Origin: Phalacrocorax aristotelis
Taxonomy: Eukaryota > Chordata > Aves > Suliformes > Phalacrocoracidae
DNA length: 64,000 nt
Reading direction: 5' to 3'
Assembly (NCBI RefSeq): GCF_949628215.1
Contig: NC_134288.1
Location: 4,092,001 to 4,156,000 of the forward strand
Shown here: positions 60,501-64,000 of the stretch, in pieces
Position numbering within the stretch: the first letter of the stretch is position 1
How the letters are laid out: each line of letters opens with the position of its first letter
The notes under the pieces: model-generated
What the model was told of the DNA's origin: nothing
What the model saw: only the letters and a program-made list of their open reading frames with translations
The model's database searches: none
Program-made: the position numbers and the translations under genes

Positions 60501-63500
60501 AGTTATTCTCTGCACAACTTGCCTTGCAACCGCAGCATGAATATTCAAGCGTACTCTTTTCCCCAGACTCAGTGCTAGCCTACACTACAATTTTGGGGTC
60601 AAGGCAGCTCAAAGAGGTAAATGCAAGCGGTAAGCTGAAGGCAGGGGAAATATTTTGACTGAGCATGTGTGGCGTCAAGTGCTGCCACGGTTTCACCACT
60701 TTTGGTACCCACAGTGGCTGTTTTCAGGACAGCTCAGTTTTGGCCCCAAGAGCTGCTCTCATCTCCTTCACTCAGCACAGGCACGATAACCTATGCTCAT
60801 TTATTGCGTCTAAGGTTTTCATTGCGAAGCAACTGTTATGGTATCTGAACGGCTTTTAGAAAAATAGTAGCAGTAGAGATACGGGGTTTTACTTTGGATC
60901 ACTTCTTTGACTATCCACGAATGCTTAATATTTGCCATTATTGTAATATGTGGCAAACAGCTCTGCTCCTAAAGCAGCATAATTGTCCTTTTGATCGTCA
61001 TTAAGATTAGTCAAGCCAAACCCAACCGTCCTTGCCACCAACTATGTTTTTAATGCTCCAGCTGCACTTTTATTGTTTAGGTCATTCTGTCCAAACCTGC
61101 AATTCCACTTTTCACTGGAAGGGCACACAGCATTTTGCATGTTTTGAAGGGCCATTCTTTGTTGGTAGTAAAACGCACACTGTTAAATAACACAGCTGTT
61201 GTCTTCATTTGTTCAGTAGTAAAATGAAAACAAACGTTAATGCAATGAAGGGAGGGGGAAGGGACCTTCTTCTGCTGACATTTCTTCCACACACACTACA
61301 GACCAGCTTTCCAAGTCCAGTATTTCCTTATTTAGATGCTGACTTTGGTGAATTCCTCTGGGCGTATCCCAGCCGCAGCTTTGGAGCCTGTCAGCATATA
61401 AACATATCAGCCCACTATGACAGAGTGACAACAGTCCAAGGACAGTGGATCCACCACTTCTAAGTGCCTTTGAGCCTTGCTGATCAGAGCAATATAAAAG
61501 ACAGGACGAGATGGAGGGGTGCTTTGCCAGCAGGATCTCTGACAACCTCAGTGAGACGTGCTGCTTCCAAGGGGTAGCTGTGTCACTGGGTCTTAAGAAG
61601 AGGAGCGGGTTCAAAATGTGCAGCCTTCAAAACTGGGTAGACACACGGCAATCCCAGACTTCTTGCACTGGCAAGCACCTGAGCACACGTGTGAGCTCAT
61701 CTTCCCTGGACACCAACAGGTGAGCACCTGGAAACCCCAGCCCATGGCTGCTCTTGGACAGCTGTCACTCCAGTTGCCTCCCCCTGTGCAGTGCTCTCCA
61801 GGAAAGCAGGGGTTGTGTGCGATGGAGCCAGCCACGCTCCGATGCCACCCTGCTGTGGAGATGCTTGCCAAGTGCTGTGTTTGCTTCTTTTCCTGTGGGT
61901 GCTTTGTCCTTCCTCATGTTCAACATTCACTGTGGACTTGAAAACATGTTTCACACAAAGCATTCCAGAAAACTCCTGCTGCCAACCATCAGCCTTTCCG
62001 GATATCAGCATTCTCATTGCTTAAATTTTCCTGTAAAAACTCAGACCTGCTCTGTCTTTGAGGTCTATACAAACACATGGCACTACAGCTCCTGATGAGT
62101 CCTGGGGCTCCAGAAACCTAGGGAGAGACTGGGTGTCTAAACATAGATGAGTTGCATCATATAAATTGCATGGGGTAGCTGAGACTGCCTCGTGGATGCA
62201 ATGGGATACCCACACCCTTCTTGACATCCTGAGGTACCTTAGATATGTGTCTTAAAGGCACTTTACTCACACACTCCTGTCTTCTCTTTGGCTTCCAGAG
62301 AGAATGTTTTAGTGGTGGATACAGGATCTGCTGCACACCTGCATCCCACAGGTGGGATGTGGGGACCACCATATCCGTGGGGGACGTGGTATAAGAGGAC
62401 CATGGGGCGGGAATGTGGTCAAAAACTGACCTAAGCTATGAGTGGTTTGAAAGAATATCATAGAAAACTTGGCAACAGAAATACTCCTGCAGGTAACCTG
62501 GACTGACATGATGAGGTTGTATTAGGAGACTATTGGCTGACCCATTAGGGAGTCCGCTCCTCTCCATGAGCTCAAGGAGATTTACTTATGGCACGGCTGT
62601 TCCCAAAGTCCAGTTTAACAGTGGACTAATGGGAAACTTCATGGCCTCATATACTGTAAAAGTTAGAGAACTGTAACAAGAAAGGGAGAGGGGAAGGTGG
62701 CGGCAAAACGGCCACCATGAGTGTCAGTGTATGGGACAGGGCAGGGGGCTGGACTGCTACATTTACAAGGAGTTAGTAGATCATGTAATGTTTCTGAAAC
62801 AAAAGTAACTTCCTGGAGAAAGCAGCAAAAGGTGGATCTAATTCATTGCCTTGTGTCCAGTGTTGCTCTTCCCTGAGAAGGTCTAGAGTGATGAGACCTT
62901 CACCTTTGCATGGCACATGGACAATACAGAGGATATGCTAATTATAGCTTTACTCCATGAAGACAGTGGAAAAAAAATCCATCTCCATTACTGCTAGGTG
63001 GGCTCTCAGCTTGGGGAAAACTCCCTTGCTCCACAGCCCCAGATGTGACGACCAGTGCAGAGCTGTAGCGTGCTGGTGCTTGCCTTTATCCATTACTGTG
63101 CTCTGGTGAGCTCCTTCCCCTGGTTTCTGTAGTGAAGTAGCTGGTTCCTACTGGCCTTTTCTCCTGGATTTGCTCTGGCCTCCACACAGGCTCTGGCTTC
63201 ATTTCCTTGGTCAGTGCTGTACAGTGCTCCTTGCTGTGACACAAATAGCTGTGCATGAGCAGCTCCTTCCTGCTGGCCAGGACTGGCCCGCTACCATCAT
63301 CTCTGCTCTCCTGGTCATGCGGCCTGGGAGAGGGTCTGGGGGGGCTGCAAAAGGAGACGGGAGAGGGTCAAAGACACTGTGTGCTGCAGAGCCCTTAATA
63401 CAAGCTATCTTTCTAGCGGCAACATGTCAAGCTAAATTGGAGATACTAAATGTAATTGCAGTTTGCTTTAGCAAAACATATTCTCAGCCGTCAGTGAGAG

Positions 63501-63854
63501 GCTGAGTGCTCCTGATCCAAAGATTATCATATTTGTGGGATTACAGCTTCTTCCCACCCCTGATGTGAGCTTTTCCACTGACTTCAATGGGCACTTCAGG
63601 CCTGGGAACCAGATCAGTAACCTGGAGTCCCCAGGGTGGGATTAACCCATTTCTGGAGTCAGCAGGTGAACAAGACGGCAGCACAGTCCCTCCAAGGGGG
63701 ACAGGATGATGAAGAAGGTCTCTCCAAGCCAGCAGCACTCGCTGTTAGCCTGTGCACCATGGAAACTATTGGCTTCAGTAGGAATGGCCTGGTCAACGAA
63801 TGCCAAGAGTTCTGCAAATCCAACCAGAGGCTCTGTCAGCAGGAAGGAAAGGGA
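57561..63854. other. unique non-coding sequence
   Basis: No gene, RNA or clear repeat in 6.3 kb. AT-rich stretches at 60130-60450 and 60840-61220 could be regulatory but show no strong motif cluster. Frames up to 137 codons (59456-59869) have no domain. Confidence 0.45.
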
Positions 63855-64000
63855 TGGCTGTCACCCAAGGGGTTAGAGCTGAGAATAATGAGATGAAATT
63901 AAGAAAAGGAAAATATAAGGTGAGTAGCAGGAAGCATTTCCCAGAGTGAGATCTATCAGATACTGGAATAATCTCTCCAGGAACATGGTGGCAGGTCCAT
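63855..64000 (+). mobile_element. CR1-like LINE fragment, plus strand, cut by window end
   Basis: The last 145 bases match the CR1 3' domain. Successive blocks are ACCCAAGGGGTTAGAGC, AATGAGATGAAATTAAG, AAAGGAAAATATAAGG, AGCAGGAAGCATTTCCCAGA, GTGAGATCTATCAGATACTG, GAATAATCTCTCCAGGAAC and ATGGTGGCAGGTCC. These parallel the family's '(a)ggaagaatttc..gtgagatct..tagactctggaataatctccc..ggtggtgg' order. The 3' end lies beyond the window. The left edge is approximate because the match fades before 63855. Divergence is moderate, with no usable reading frame. Confidence 0.7.

Noticed and set aside
63565..63590. CCACTGACTTCAATGGGC as part of an ancient amniote repeat
   Set aside because: The words recall a motif common in reptile repeats, but the match is too short and rests on memory alone.
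1..64000. CRISPR arrays, prokaryotic operons, attachment sites, complete endogenous retroviruses
   Set aside because: No regularly spaced direct repeats of CRISPR type, no operon-like gene packing, and no paired LTRs or gag/pol/env-like frames were seen.

Overview
The window is vertebrate nuclear DNA, most likely from a bird. The reason is a set of CR1-type LINE fragments. One has the typical avian CR1 3' end, with repeated TTCTGTGA octamers just after a CCTTCCAACCCC-type block. There is no operon structure. I found no protein-coding exon I can defend: the longest open frames (170-237 codons) are low-complexity or antisense frames with no recognisable domain. The one gene I am confident of is a tRNA-Glu (anticodon TTC) on the minus strand at 47723-47794. 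The window therefore looks like a gene desert or the inside of a very large intron.

Layout. 1-15.2 kb is unique non-coding sequence with short A-rich and TTTG tracts and two AT-rich blocks that could be conserved elements. 15.3-15.6 kb holds a long imperfect palindrome (arms about 120 nt, about 30-nt loop). 17.1 kb has an AT/CA/GT microsatellite that can fold on itself. At 20.98-21.18 kb and 38.03-38.24 kb lie two inverted copies of the same 200-bp sequence, whose cores are about 96% identical by eye, 16.8 kb apart. 24.8-28.3 kb is rich in AT-rich blocks of enhancer-like texture. 29.6-31.8 kb is a nested repeat: a plus-strand CR1 tail (30767-31276) inserted beside, and probably into, an older minus-strand CR1-like element with a decayed ORF1 esterase-like segment. 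31.8-47.2 kb is unique sequence with short tandem duplications, a poly-G tract and further AT-rich blocks.

At 47.26-47.79 kb a minus-strand CR1 fragment abuts the 3' end of the tRNA-Glu gene, and the first T4 stretch (candidate Pol III terminator) lies inside the CR1. 48.3-55.8 kb is unique sequence with a poly-T tract, a CTG repeat and a degenerate 20-bp-period array. 55.8-56.3 kb is an old plus-strand CR1-like reverse-transcriptase remnant. The last 150 bases enter another plus-strand CR1 that the window edge cuts.

I see no evidence for a novel enzymatic or defence system. The most unusual signals are the inverted 200-bp pair, the long foldback and the tRNA/CR1 junction. The elements called possible regulatory are inferred from base composition and motif clustering only and need cross-species alignment.
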